A DNA stretch of 16,482 bases from Oscillospiraceae bacterium (GTDB lineage: Bacteria; Bacillota; Clostridia; Oscillospirales; Oscillospiraceae), in assembly GCA_017936205.1 (NCBI GenBank), contig JAGBGB010000054.1, forward strand, positions 1-16,482, written 5' to 3'. Below, one piece after another: positions 1 through 8,000 of the stretch. Every line of letters starts with the position of its first letter. Position 1 is the first letter of the stretch. A program made the position numbers and the translations under genes. A model generated the notes under the pieces. The model was not told where the DNA came from and searched no databases. It worked only from the letters and a program-made list of their open reading frames with translations.

Positions 1-1166
1 ACCAACTCAGGATGTCTCCATTCCACACCAATGTAGTCCAGAACATGGCCCCATCCATACCATGATCCATCTTCCCGCTGTACCACACGGGTCATCCACA
101 TTTCCCACTCCTTGGGATTTCGTTCCCACAAGAGATCGAATCTATGCGGTCTCTGCTCCATGTGGATCCCAAAGCCACACATAGAGCATCCTGTTCTCTG
201 TGCCTTAGTGGTATGTAGCTTACCGTCTACCCCAACCTCGATCTTCCCATAGACTGTTGGTACAATACTCTCTACAGGTTCGCCGGGAAACAGATCCAAG
301 TGGTTTCTGTACCATTCGTCCATTTCCAGAGCTAACCGCAGTAGATCTTCACGCATAAAGGTGGCAAACGGAGCAGATCTCTTTGTCCCCGGAGATACAT
401 AATTACATCCGTGAAGCATTAGGGCCTTCTGCCGTCTGCCTCCCTCGGAGGCCATAAGTCCTAAGTATGCCCACCGACCTGTCTGCTTTGCATAGTCATC
501 GCAAGGCTTTTCCTTCAAGTAATAGCAGCATTTATCTGATACGAGGAAGTCAGGCTTTCCATAATTGACATTCTCATTCTCGTTCTCATAACCACCGAAT
601 TTTTCAAGCCACTTCTGTGACATCTTCATTCTGGTGCCGGAACGATATCCGCCTTGCTTTCCTGTCTCACCGGTAACAATAGCATGGCGAACAGTCGCAT
701 TTTTCTCGGAAGGATTCTGCAATAGGCTGATCTTTCCGGCGATTTCTTTTGACAGTACTGGCCATCCAAACTCCCGAATCACCTCTACCTTTGCTCGGAG
801 AGGCTTCAGCACTTGCACTCCAAGAGCTTTATGTACCCTCTGAATGCTCTTATCTTCCAAGGAAGACACAGATACAGCAGGAACATCAATTCCGATAGAT
901 CTGAGGAACACATACAGCACAATGCTGTCCAGACCCCCTACCCCTACATAGGCATTACGCTCAGACTGGTTGTAATACTCCCATGCCAGATTGTAGGCCC
1001 TGTTTACTTTGTCCTCGTACGGTGCTTTCTGGTTGATCCGAAATTGTTCAATAAGCGGGATATTGTCAAACATAGATTTTAGCACTTCATATTCCGCAAA
1101 CTCCCGATCCGACAGCTCCGGTGCAGTATCTAACTCCCGATACCGTGAGATATCTTTGTCCGTCAT
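1..1166 (-). CDS. PP-loop PAPS reductase-like phage protein, partial (C-terminus beyond window)
   Basis: The minus frame is open from the ATG at 1166 to the window edge (388 codons, no stop), so the C-terminus is missing. Residues 75-81 read GVGGLDS, a PP-loop like the SGGxDS ATP-binding loop of the PAPS reductase/N-type ATP pyrophosphatase superfamily, but without the leading Ser. Further family-like marks are LGLMASEGGRR near 235-245 and cysteines at 213, 214, 222, 254, 327 and 330, the last two as CSMC. I recognise this as the phage 'phosphoadenosine phosphosulfate reductase' family. The real substrate of these phage forms is not established; true sulfate assimilation is unlikely, and nucleotide or nucleic-acid thiolation is one inference. 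GGAGG lies 6-7 nt before the start. The gene overlaps the upstream methyltransferase by ATGA (1163-1166), so the two are probably translationally coupled. Confidence 0.85.
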   Translation of the reverse strand, partial: MTDKDISRYRELDTAPELSDREFAEYEVLKSMFDNIPLIEQFRINQKAPYEDKVNRAYNLAWEYYNQSERNAYVGVGGLDSIVLYVFLRSIGIDVPAVSVSSLEDKSIQRVHKALGVQVLKPLRAKVEVIREFGWPVLSKEIAGKISLLQNPSEKNATVRHAIVTGETGKQGGYRSGTRMKMSQKWLEKFGGYENENENVNYGKPDFLVSDKCCYYLKEKPCDDYAKQTGRWAYLGLMASEGGRRQKALMLHGCNYVSPGTKRSAPFATFMREDLLRLALEMDEWYRNHLDLFPGEPVESIVPTVYGKIEVGVDGKLHTTKAQRTGCSMCGFGIHMEQRPHRFDLLWERNPKEWEMWMTRVVQREDGSWYGWGHVLDYIGVEWRHPEL

Positions 1167-3667
1167 TGCGCTGCCTCCAGTAGGTCAAACAGGGAGAATG
1201 TTGTCTCCTGGTTATCCTCAAACTCTTTCAGATAGCCTACAGCATCCCGGAAGTAGTCATTGTTCAGCTCGATGGTATAGCCTTCTCTCCCGGCCTTAAT
1301 GGCTTCCAGAGCAACCGTCCCCAAACCGCCGAAGGGATCCAGAACCAATTCTCCGGGATTGCTGTAGCGGTTGATCAGACGATCCACAATATCCAACTGC
1401 AGGGGACAAACATGCATGACCCTCTTATTCTGGGTCTGATTGGTGTTGAGGGTTCGCATACGGTTGATATCGTCCCATACCTGATCCGTCCAGCTTCCGG
1501 GAGCTACTACCATGAAGCTTGCAGGCAGATGTCCATCCGTGTCCAGCTTCTTCGCAAGGGCACAGTGTTCATCATAGCTGTACACAGTTTCCCGGCTGAA
1601 CTTCCTGTATACCGCCTGTAGCTTAGATACATCCGTTACCATCAGTTCCTCTTTGGTCACAAGACGATCCCCGGAGGAGCGCCAGTAGCCGTGAGCATCC
1701 AACTGCCACTGCGCTCTGGTATATTCCTCTTTGGTCTTGACCACAGGGGTATCTGCATAAGCCTTAGATCTGTCTGTAGGCAGCTTGCGGAACAGAAGAA
1801 TGTACTCCGGGCAACCTACTCCCATCTTGGATCCGTCCTTGCACTGCTCCGACCATCCCAGTCGGTAGGTCTGATTGTTCTCCCGAACCACATCCGTTAC
1901 GACTGTAATCATGCCGAAGTAAGCAAACCCATGCTTCGTGTAATGCTGGATGCACTGGGCGTGGAAGGGCTCCATTGTAGGCATTCCCATCCCTGTAGCA
2001 TTACCGAAGAGAACACGATCCTTCACATGGCAGCAGAACACCCTGCCGGGCTTCAGGATCCGCAGAAGGTTGGGAGAAAGATAATCCATCTGCTCAAAGA
2101 ATCGCTCCGTGTCCTCGTTGTGCCCAAAGTCGTTATAGCTGGGCGTATACTCATAATGGTTAGAGAAGGGAATGGAGGTCACGATCAGATCCACACTGTT
2201 GTCCTCCATCCGTCCTGTCTCGTAAATGCAGTCATTATTGACCGCTGTAAAATGCTTGCCTCTGACCTCCACTCTGTTTACTCCTATGCTTCTGGCCATC
2301 CGAATGGCAGCAAGCTGTTCGGATAAGCCGTATTTTTTGACGATCTGCCGTAATGTCTCCTGCATATGATTATGCTGCTGCCACTTCTGCATCAACGCCC
2401 GATAGATGGGATCCTCTGCCTCTGTGTAGATCAGATCAATGACAACCTTCTCAGTCTGCAGAAAGCGGTAAATACGGTGCACCGCCTGGATAAAATCATT
2501 GAACTCATAACCAATTCCCACAAATATAGCTCTGTGGCAGTGCTTCTGGAAGTTGCACCCCTGCCCGGACAGGCTTTTCTTGGTGGCAAATAATTTGGTC
2601 TTGCCTGTAGAGAAGTCGATCACTCGCTGTTCTCGTTCCTCGTAGTCCATACTGCCGTAAATATCTACTACACCGGGTATCTGCCTCTTGATCTCGTGCC
2701 GTTCTGCCTCAAGATCATGCCATAGGAGGAAATGCGCCTCCGGCTCTGCCTCTATGATCTCTCTGGCCTTTGCAACTCGCATGGAGATAGATTCATTTTT
2801 CTCTCTGGCTGCATCCTGCAGGGACATTGCTGCATCGTTTGCAATTTTCAGCTGACCGTCCCGATCCTCCGACTTGCAGTAGGTATTGCGGAGGATGTGT
2901 GTGCGGATCTCCAGCTCCGGCAGAATATATCCACCGGCTTCATAGCCCAGATCAGAGGGATCTACGATCAGCAGTGCCCATGAAGAAACCCACAGCCAGA
3001 ATTCTTCCTCCTTGTGGGGATAAATGGTCAGGTTGTTGGCTTTCGTGCTGTCACGCTTAAAGAAGCGAGTCAAAGCCTGCCCTGTATCCATAACCTCTAA
3101 GAAGCCGGCATAGTGGATCAGCTCCTTGTACTTGTTGGGAGAGGGTGTAGCAGTCGCTACCAGCTTGTATCTCACACCTCGAAACTTATCCAGGAAGGTC
3201 TGATAGGTCTTGCTGCCGAAGCTCCGTAATACAGAAGCCTCATCCAGTACACAGACCGTAAAGGAGGCAGGGTCTATATCACCGTCTCTTACTCGCTCAT
3301 AGTTCGTTAGCAGAAGTTCACTGCCGGAATGCTCCCTGACCTCGTCCATGGTCCGCACATATACGGGAGCATCCATTCCAAGGAGCTGCACCGCATCTCT
3401 GGTAAACTCCTGCCGAACACCTAAGGGCAGAATGATCAGAGCCTGTCCCCCTTCGTGCCGGACTACCTGCCGACAGAATTCCAGCTCCTGCACCGTCTTT
3501 CCCAGACCGAAGGATTCAAACAGAGCCCTCCGTCCACCCTTGCAAGCCCAGATCACAGCATCTCGCTGGTGGGGCTTTAGAGCCGGGCAGATCTCTTCCG
3601 GCCGTACTGCAAAACCACTTTCCGGTGCGGTTATTATCTTCGTATGTAAAAATTCATCATAAATCAT
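1163..3667 (-). CDS. SNF2-like helicase / DNA methyltransferase fusion
   Basis: This 834-residue protein combines two enzymes. The N-terminal half is a superfamily 2 helicase: Walker A GLGKT at 54-58, motif II DEAS at 142-145, motif III TATPSPN at 172-178, and a motif VI QAVHRIYR near 394-401. The C-terminal half is a DNA amino-methyltransferase: catalytic motif IV TSIPF at 497-501, followed by NHYEY, and SAM-binding motif DPFGGLGT at 777-784 near the end. The order catalytic motif before SAM motif is that of beta-class N6-adenine/N4-cytosine enzymes. TSIPF instead of the usual (D/N/S)PP(Y/F) is, as I recall, normal in this phage family. It probably methylates phage DNA with helicase-assisted translocation, giving protection from restriction; that role is inferred. 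The start follows AAGGGA by about 10 nt. Confidence 0.9.
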   Translation of the reverse strand: MIYDEFLHTKIITAPESGFAVRPEEICPALKPHQRDAVIWACKGGRRALFESFGLGKTVQELEFCRQVVRHEGGQALIILPLGVRQEFTRDAVQLLGMDAPVYVRTMDEVREHSGSELLLTNYERVRDGDIDPASFTVCVLDEASVLRSFGSKTYQTFLDKFRGVRYKLVATATPSPNKYKELIHYAGFLEVMDTGQALTRFFKRDSTKANNLTIYPHKEEEFWLWVSSWALLIVDPSDLGYEAGGYILPELEIRTHILRNTYCKSEDRDGQLKIANDAAMSLQDAAREKNESISMRVAKAREIIEAEPEAHFLLWHDLEAERHEIKRQIPGVVDIYGSMDYEEREQRVIDFSTGKTKLFATKKSLSGQGCNFQKHCHRAIFVGIGYEFNDFIQAVHRIYRFLQTEKVVIDLIYTEAEDPIYRALMQKWQQHNHMQETLRQIVKKYGLSEQLAAIRMARSIGVNRVEVRGKHFTAVNNDCIYETGRMEDNSVDLIVTSIPFSNHYEYTPSYNDFGHNEDTERFFEQMDYLSPNLLRILKPGRVFCCHVKDRVLFGNATGMGMPTMEPFHAQCIQHYTKHGFAYFGMITVVTDVVRENNQTYRLGWSEQCKDGSKMGVGCPEYILLFRKLPTDRSKAYADTPVVKTKEEYTRAQWQLDAHGYWRSSGDRLVTKEELMVTDVSKLQAVYRKFSRETVYSYDEHCALAKKLDTDGHLPASFMVVAPGSWTDQVWDDINRMRTLNTNQTQNKRVMHVCPLQLDIVDRLINRYSNPGELVLDPFGGLGTVALEAIKAGREGYTIELNNDYFRDAVGYLKEFEDNQETTFSLFDLLEAAQ

Positions 3668-3671
3668 TGTC

Positions 3672-3848
3672 TCAGTCCCTTTTGTCTGTAATATACAGTT
3701 TCATTACACTGCTGATCTCAAAGGCACCCACAAGAGCTTTCCCTCTGTAAACCAGGTACATATTGTTTTCAGCATCCACCTCGATCCGATCCGCCGGGAA
3801 ATTGACATGACTGCCATCCGCAAACAGACCCACTACCCGCTTATTCAT
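3672..3848 (-). CDS. Small hypothetical phage protein (58 aa)
   Basis: A 58-residue frame starts at ATG 3848 and ends at TGA 3672-3674, filling the gap between two confident genes. It overlaps the upstream Cys-rich gene by ATGA (3845-3848) and stops 4 nt before the methyltransferase start. The product (begins MNKRVVGLFADG, ends ITDKRD) is predicted to be a small beta-rich soluble domain with no cysteines, no membrane segment and no motif I recognise. The tight overlaps match the coupling used throughout this operon and are the main support. No function is proposed. Confidence 0.7.
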   Translation of the reverse strand: MNKRVVGLFADGSHVNFPADRIEVDAENNMYLVYRGKALVGAFEISSVMKLYITDKRD

Positions 3849-4210
3849 CCCGGTTTATTATCCACTGCAACCTGTTGGAGCCACCATAGAATATCGTCAC
3901 CATGAGGGCATTTACCATCCACAAAGTCACACTCGTTCAGTTCAAGCTCTTCGCCGGTCTCTACAGCTGTTACTGTAACAGTCGGGCACTTCTTGCAGCA
4001 CCGTTCCTCAAAAGGCTTATCCCACGGTGTTTCCCGTCTAAAGGCAAGGCTATTCAAGAACTCAGCCAACTCCGCATCACTCATAGCCCGTATCCGATCA
4101 CCGTTGGTACGGATCTCCGCAGTCTCATATTCGCTGCGAGCGTCGCACCTGCAACAGGGATAATAGTAGCCAGGTATCTCTTTATGCTTGCAGTTTGCAC
4201 AGATTCCCAT
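3845..4210 (-). CDS. Cys-rich putative zinc-binding phage protein
   Basis: The 121-residue product has Cys pairs at 4/7 (CANC), 19/20/22 (CCRC), 71/72/75 (CCKKC) and single Cys at 94 and 101, which suggests one or two structural zinc sites. The middle segment MSDAELAEFLNS is typical of small clostridial prophage proteins of unknown role. An ATG at 4216 overlaps the upstream stop, but AGGAG lies only 1-2 nt from it. The same AGGAG is about 7 nt from the ATG at 4210, so I prefer 4210. It is embedded in a run of small overlapping early genes. Function unknown. Confidence 0.75.
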   Translation of the reverse strand: MGICANCKHKEIPGYYYPCCRCDARSEYETAEIRTNGDRIRAMSDAELAEFLNSLAFRRETPWDKPFEERCCKKCPTVTVTAVETGEELELNECDFVDGKCPHGDDILWWLQQVAVDNKPG

Positions 4211-4212
4211 AA

Positions 4213-4569
4213 TCATTCTCCTTTCGGCGGTTCCGGAAGAGGCATCCAGTATGCAACCCTAAGACTTTCACGCCCATCAACAAGCCATTCCACGCCGTTC
4301 CATTTACCTTTCTTGGTTTCAAGGTGTCCATCAGACCAATGTTTTTGTGCGACTATGTATTCTCCCGGCTCTTTCGGCGGATCACATGTAGGAATCCACT
4401 TCTGCACCGTCACGCCGTGGGATATAAGGTGGTCGGCAAGCCTTTCGAGTTCACACATGGTAGATTCTTTATATCTGCACGATTCGCAAGAATCGCCAAA
4501 CGGATTCATGCCATCCGGGCACCCTGATCCAATATCAATCAACTCCACCAGCTTTTTCTTAACATCCAT
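4213..4569 (-). CDS. DUF551-like phage protein
   Basis: The product is 118 residues. The N-terminal part has cysteines at 17, 28, 31 and 39 (CESC core), suggesting a small zinc-binding module. The C-terminal part (about 58-118) starts WIPTCDPP, continues GEYIVAQ, and ends VAYWMPLPEPPK, the pattern of the DUF551 family common in phage early regions. The frame extends 11 codons upstream, but the ATG at 4569 has GGAGG 7 nt before it and sits 2 nt after the previous stop, so I choose it. The function of DUF551 is not known. Confidence 0.8.
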   Translation of the reverse strand: MDVKKKLVELIDIGSGCPDGMNPFGDSCESCRYKESTMCELERLADHLISHGVTVQKWIPTCDPPKEPGEYIVAQKHWSDGHLETKKGKWNGVEWLVDGRESLRVAYWMPLPEPPKGE

Positions 4570-4571
4570 TG

Positions 4572-4838
4572 TTATGCCTCCCTCTTTTCTGCTTTTGAGC
4601 AAAATTCATCGTATCCAAAAATATGATTCCATATCGCACACCACACACCGCCATTTGGTGCAAGTTCCGGGTGTCCCTTTTGACAATCCTTGCACCGAAC
4701 AACGGGAACGGCATCTGCGGTGGGAACATCATCAAGCAAGTCCTTCAAGTCGCACAAAGTAGCTATTCCTATGTGAAATGGTGTTCTATGCCCCATTTCA
4801 TAAACTACATTAGCATCAATCAGCCTCTGCTCAGCCAT
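4572..4838 (-). CDS. Small zinc-ribbon-like phage protein
   Basis: The 88-residue product starts MAEQRLIDAN. It contains the DLLDDVPTADAVPVVRCKDC segment seen in many Firmicute phage proteins. C49 and C52 (RCKDC), C67 and C80 form a likely four-Cys zinc ribbon. The frame continues 22 codons upstream, but the family start and the 8-nt overlap with the preceding membrane-protein gene (4831-4838) support ATG 4838. No catalytic motif is seen. Function unknown. Confidence 0.75.
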   Translation of the reverse strand: MAEQRLIDANVVYEMGHRTPFHIGIATLCDLKDLLDDVPTADAVPVVRCKDCQKGHPELAPNGGVWCAIWNHIFGYDEFCSKAEKREA

Positions 4839-5178
4839 CCCCATCACCCCGCTCCTCATCATGTACACACTTGTCACGCCCCTCACCGAAGGTGCAAGCC
4901 CCATCCTTCTTGAACCGGCAGGACTCCTGCCACTCCTGTGCTCGTCTGATCGTTTCCTCCCTGTACTTCATCAAGCCGTCATTGATGTATCTCTCCAGAG
5001 CCACCGCAAGCAGCACCCCCGGCACGGCACTCAGAAAGCCGATCAAGAAAGAAGGCTCACAGCCAAGGAGCACCAGTGCCCAGAAGCACAGCATTGTAGA
5101 GCCGACATACGCAAGGAATCGGCAGAAACACTTCGCAGCCATAATTAACATCATCGTTCTCATCTTCACCCTGCTCAC
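4831..5178 (-). CDS. Small membrane protein with C-terminal Cys motif
   Basis: The product is about 115 residues. Two hydrophobic stretches at about 15-40 and 43-62 predict a hairpin in the membrane. A charged helical tail (ERYINDGLMKYREET) follows, then a terminal Cys cluster, C-x7-C-x8-C, near residues 86-103. The first start is a GTG at 5178 overlapping the ssb stop (GTGA), with GGAGGGGAGG just upstream. ATG 5163 is an alternative. No family is recognised. A small membrane protein inside the replication block could anchor a complex or act on the host, but nothing in the sequence decides this. Confidence 0.65.
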   Translation of the reverse strand: MSRVKMRTMMLIMAAKCFCRFLAYVGSTMLCFWALVLLGCEPSFLIGFLSAVPGVLLAVALERYINDGLMKYREETIRRAQEWQESCRFKKDGACTFGEGRDKCVHDEERGDGDG

Positions 5179-5510
5179 CTCCCCTCCGGAGCACTGTCCC
5201 CGAAGTACACGCTGTCCGCAATGACCTCCGCAGCCCTCCGCTTGTTACCCGCTTGGTCATCCCAGCAGCGGATCTGGAGCCTGCCGCAGACTACAGCCAT
5301 ACGACCCTTGGAAAAATACTTGCTTACGAACTCCGCAGTGTTACGCCAAGCCACAACATCAATGAAGTCCGTCTCCCTCTCCCCTGTGGCGCTGTTGGGA
5401 ATGTCCCTGTCCACTGCCAGAGAGAAGGTAGCCACCGCTGTCCCATTTGCGGTTCTCCGAAGCTCCGGATCCCTGGTCAAGCGGCCCATTAACACAATGT
5501 GATTCAACAT
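5175..5510 (-). CDS. ssb: Single-stranded DNA-binding protein
   Basis: The 111-residue product has the full OB-fold signature of bacterial/phage SSB: MLNHIVLMGRLTRDPELR at the start, ATFSLAVDR, FIDVVAWRNTAEFVSKYFSKG, and VCGRLQIR. It binds ssDNA at replication forks. The C-terminus is VYFGDSAPEGR, so the disordered linker and acidic DDIPF-type tip used to recruit partner proteins are absent. The frame is open 7 codons upstream to ATG 5531, but the family start is the ATG at 5510. The gene follows a small Cys-containing gene (stop at 5518) and overlaps the next by GTGA. Confidence 0.92.
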   Translation of the reverse strand: MLNHIVLMGRLTRDPELRRTANGTAVATFSLAVDRDIPNSATGERETDFIDVVAWRNTAEFVSKYFSKGRMAVVCGRLQIRCWDDQAGNKRRAAEVIADSVYFGDSAPEGR

Positions 5511-5517
5511 TACCTTG

Positions 5518-5745
5518 TCAATCCTCCTCATATTTTTGCATCAGCATCCTGTATACCTCGCACTTTTTGTAGTGCTCACAGCAGAAGGTGGTGATCTGTG
5601 TCTCATAGCCCTCCCGCTTCTTGAAGCCCAGTGTCACAGTGCTGTCCTCCACGATCCCCTCGCAGACGATTTTCCTCTTGCCATCGTCATACTGGTAGAA
5701 GGGACAGCCTGCGTACACCTGTCTATAGCTGCCGCTGGGAGCCAT
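5518..5745 (-). CDS. Small Cys-containing phage protein
   Basis: The 75-residue product has cysteines at 14, 28, 55, 56 and 62 (CC-x5-C), which could bind a metal, and ends in a charged helix (VYRMLMQKYEED). It begins 4 nt after the replication-protein stop, with AAGGA about 10 nt before its ATG, and is followed by ssb. Proteins of this kind are common beside clostridial phage ssb genes. I recognise no catalytic motif and assign no function. Confidence 0.7.
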   Translation of the reverse strand: MAPSGSYRQVYAGCPFYQYDDGKRKIVCEGIVEDSTVTLGFKKREGYETQITTFCCEHYKKCEVYRMLMQKYEED

Positions 5746-5749
5746 AGCA

Positions 5750-6448
5750 TCACCGTCCTTGGGCAGGAGTGGGCTTAAGGAAGGTGCTGTCCTCCCTCCA
5801 CCACTTCACTATGGTCTCGTAGTGGCTCTTGGGTCTGGCACCTTGGCGAAGGATGAAATCTGACAGCTGCTCCACATAGTGATTGAAGGTCTCCAAGCCC
5901 ATGCGCTCCAGAAGATCCTCCACCTGCTCATCCGTCAGAAACACCACATCCTTGCCAAGGGTCCCACCGAAAGGCTTTACCCCCTCTTTCACTCCTGCCG
6001 CCGCTGCCGCCACCTCCGGTGGCTTTGCGTTTGTATTTGTCGCTGCTGCTGTAGTTGTAATTGTAGATGTCGTTGTAGATGTCGTTGTGGTTGTAGTTGG
6101 ATACCATTGGTCATCATTGGTCATCATTGATCCATTTTGATGACCACAGCCTTTCTGAGACTTCAACCATTCATCAAAGGTGATCTCCGGTTCCCCCTTC
6201 TTTTTCCGTTCCCGGCAGACTGTAGCGTACTGCCGCCTCAGGACAGAAAGGTTGTACTCCTCCTCATCCTTGTCGATCTTAGGCTTCACGAAGCCCCAGG
6301 CCAATGCCAGCATCCCTGAGAAGCTGGGAGCAGTCCCATCCTTCCCATACTCCAACATCGCCACCAATAAACGACCTTTGTCCTCGTCAGGCAACACCCT
6401 GATAGGATCCAGAATGTCGAAATAAAGCATTATACCGGGTCTTGCCAT
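5750..6448 (-). CDS. Phage replication protein, DUF6291-like with replisome-organizer-like C-terminus
   Basis: The 232-residue product has three parts. Residues 1-75 (MARPGIMLYFDIL, LLVAMLEYG, LALAWGFVKPKID) match the DUF6291-type N-terminal domain of phage replication/replisome-organizer proteins. Residues 117-151 are a low-complexity linker: almost pure Thr/Ser at 118-133, then Ala/Asn and five consecutive Ala. Residues 168-220 (LTDEQVEDLLERMG, HYETIVKWWRED) resemble the C-terminal helical region of DnaD/replisome-organizer proteins that contact DNA or the helicase loader. The likely role is initiating phage DNA replication, consistent with ssb two genes downstream. GGAGG lies 6-7 nt before the ATG. 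The linker is encoded by short tandem repeats prone to slippage. Confidence 0.75.
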   Translation of the reverse strand: MARPGIMLYFDILDPIRVLPDEDKGRLLVAMLEYGKDGTAPSFSGMLALAWGFVKPKIDKDEEEYNLSVLRRQYATVCRERKKKGEPEITFDEWLKSQKGCGHQNGSMMTNDDQWYPTTTTTTSTTTSTITTTAAATNTNAKPPEVAAAAAGVKEGVKPFGGTLGKDVVFLTDEQVEDLLERMGLETFNHYVEQLSDFILRQGARPKSHYETIVKWWREDSTFLKPTPAQGR

Positions 6449-6459
6449 TTGATCCCTCC

Positions 6460-7161
6460 TTACTTCCTGCAGGCTGTGATCTCAATACCTCTTGGTACTG
6501 CTCGTGCCACTTTGTTGATAAAATGCCCCTCATGACTGGTGGCATCGGACAAGTGCAGCAGATGGATCTCCCTGCACTGAGACAGATCCAGTGACTTCAA
6601 ATAGTCACACAGCACATCGATTTCCATGTGGGCATTGCTGATACGCTTCTTCACCTTGTCCGGCATCCTCTCGCAGCGCTCCAGAATCGCCTTATCGTAG
6701 TTGGCTTCAATGCACAAGATGTTCAAGCCGGGAAATCTGTACCGCAGATTCACCGTATCCGTGGCAAACGCCAATACCTCACCGTCCACACGGCTCTTGA
6801 TTAGGAACCCCAGCGGCTCCTCTGCATCATGAAAAGTAGTAAAGGGGACGATATCGAAAGTCCCCACATTGAACTGCTCCATACTCTCAACAGGATAATA
6901 CCCACTCTCCAAGCCCAAAGCCGTCCCTGTTCCAACGCTCATATAGACTTCCATCCCTCGACCGATCAGGTCAGCCACAGCCTTGGAGTGATCCTTGTGT
7001 TCATGGCTGACCAAACAGGCACAGATCTCGCTCAAAGCAAAGCCTGACAGCTTCAGCAGCTTCTTGTGGGTGATCCCGCACTCCAGAAGAATGCGGGTCT
7101 CACCGTCTTCCACTATGTAGGCATTCCCGGCAGAGGAGGAGGCTAAAGCCTCAAACCTCAT
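6460..7161 (-). CDS. Metallo-beta-lactamase fold hydrolase (YycJ/WalJ-like)
   Basis: The 233-residue product is a complete MBL-fold enzyme. Metal ligands are HEHKDH at 53-58, H111-D112, D135 and H178, with a late His in LLHLSD at 203. The N-terminal FEALASSSAGN matches the YycJ/WalJ branch, several of whose members are nucleases or phosphodiesterases. In this replication block a DNA- or nucleotide-processing role is likely, but the substrate cannot be read from sequence. The ATG at 7161 overlaps the preceding stop by ATGA. A GTG at 7170 with GGAG 7 nt upstream is an equally possible start and would add three residues. Confidence 0.85.
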   Translation of the reverse strand: MRFEALASSSAGNAYIVEDGETRILLECGITHKKLLKLSGFALSEICACLVSHEHKDHSKAVADLIGRGMEVYMSVGTGTALGLESGYYPVESMEQFNVGTFDIVPFTTFHDAEEPLGFLIKSRVDGEVLAFATDTVNLRYRFPGLNILCIEANYDKAILERCERMPDKVKKRISNAHMEIDVLCDYLKSLDLSQCREIHLLHLSDATSHEGHFINKVARAVPRGIEITACRK

Positions 7162-8000
7162 ATGGGACACCCCATTTCTCCACTGGGAGCATTTCCCGTT
7201 TGTATTGCCTGCCCTCCTACATTCGGCATCTGTGTTGCTGTATTCGGTATCTGCATTTGTCCCACCATAGTCGGCATTCCCATTGCAGGTTGCTGCATAT
7301 GAGACATAAATGCATTCTGCTGTCCTTGTACCGCACTCACAGGAGGTTGTACATATCCATTAGGCACCGTGCTTCCAAACCCCTGGCCGGGCTGCATAAT
7401 TGTCCCCATCATGGGATTGGACATTTGCATAGGCTGAACTGTTACCGTGGTATTCGGTGCATGGTCTTTTTGGTACTGAGTAGATTTCTTGATCTTCTTC
7501 TGTGCCCATTCCGGCAGTGCATCGAAGGCAGTTTGATTCCATGGTTCCATGTCAAACGAAATCAGAGGCATTGTAGGTGTAGGTTCGGGAATGCCTGCAG
7601 GAATGCGGAATACACCCGTGATATCATTGAATCCGTTTTCCTTCAGAATGACACTGACCATGGCAGTCCGTCCCACAAGATCGCGAGTGTCAAAAGCATC
7701 TACCTCACTTTCGGAAAGCTCATGACCTTCCCACGCTTGCACGAAGTTACGAAGGGCAGCCTTGGTGTGCATACTGGCAGTAAAGGTCTTTCCCAGATCG
7801 TAGGGCTTTTGCACTCCATTCTCCTCGTAAGTGAACCCTACCAGTTCGAAGCCAAGAATCACCTGATCCTTGTAATCTGCACTCTTATCCTGGTAAGTAC
7901 AGTACTGTTCGCCAATATCAATGGAGTATACGCAAACGGCCAAATATGTGCCCCCTGCCACAGGCGGTCTCATAGGCTTAGACTTATTTTTAGGTTTCAT
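7158..8000 (-). CDS. DUF669-like phage replication/recombination accessory protein
   Basis: The 280-residue product has a folded N-terminal region (RPPVAGGTYLAVCVYSIDIG, ALRNFVQAW, LVGRTAMVSV, FRIPAGIPEPTPTMP) of the type seen in phage proteins related to DUF669, which usually lie beside recombinases or Rad50-like ATPases. From about residue 190 to the end it is disordered and rich in Met, Gln, Pro, Asn and Gly (QPMQMSNPMMG and similar). An ssDNA-binding or annealing-accessory role is plausible from neighbours but not shown. Its ATG overlaps the stop of the ATPase gene by 11 nt (7990-8000), a strong sign of coupled synthesis. Confidence 0.65.
   Translation of the reverse strand: MKPKNKSKPMRPPVAGGTYLAVCVYSIDIGEQYCTYQDKSADYKDQVILGFELVGFTYEENGVQKPYDLGKTFTASMHTKAALRNFVQAWEGHELSESEVDAFDTRDLVGRTAMVSVILKENGFNDITGVFRIPAGIPEPTPTMPLISFDMEPWNQTAFDALPEWAQKKIKKSTQYQKDHAPNTTVTVQPMQMSNPMMGTIMQPGQGFGSTVPNGYVQPPVSAVQGQQNAFMSHMQQPAMGMPTMVGQMQIPNTATQMPNVGGQAIQTGNAPSGEMGCPI

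Noticed and set aside
3902..4762. Plus-strand frame of 286 codons across the small Cys-rich genes
   Set aside because: It overlaps two well-supported minus genes with ribosome sites and ATGA overlaps; no recognisable protein features.
6028..6130. Short tandem repeats resembling a CRISPR or minisatellite
   Set aside because: Units are 10-12 bp, adjacent without spacers, and lie in frame in a coding Thr/Ala linker; not a CRISPR array.
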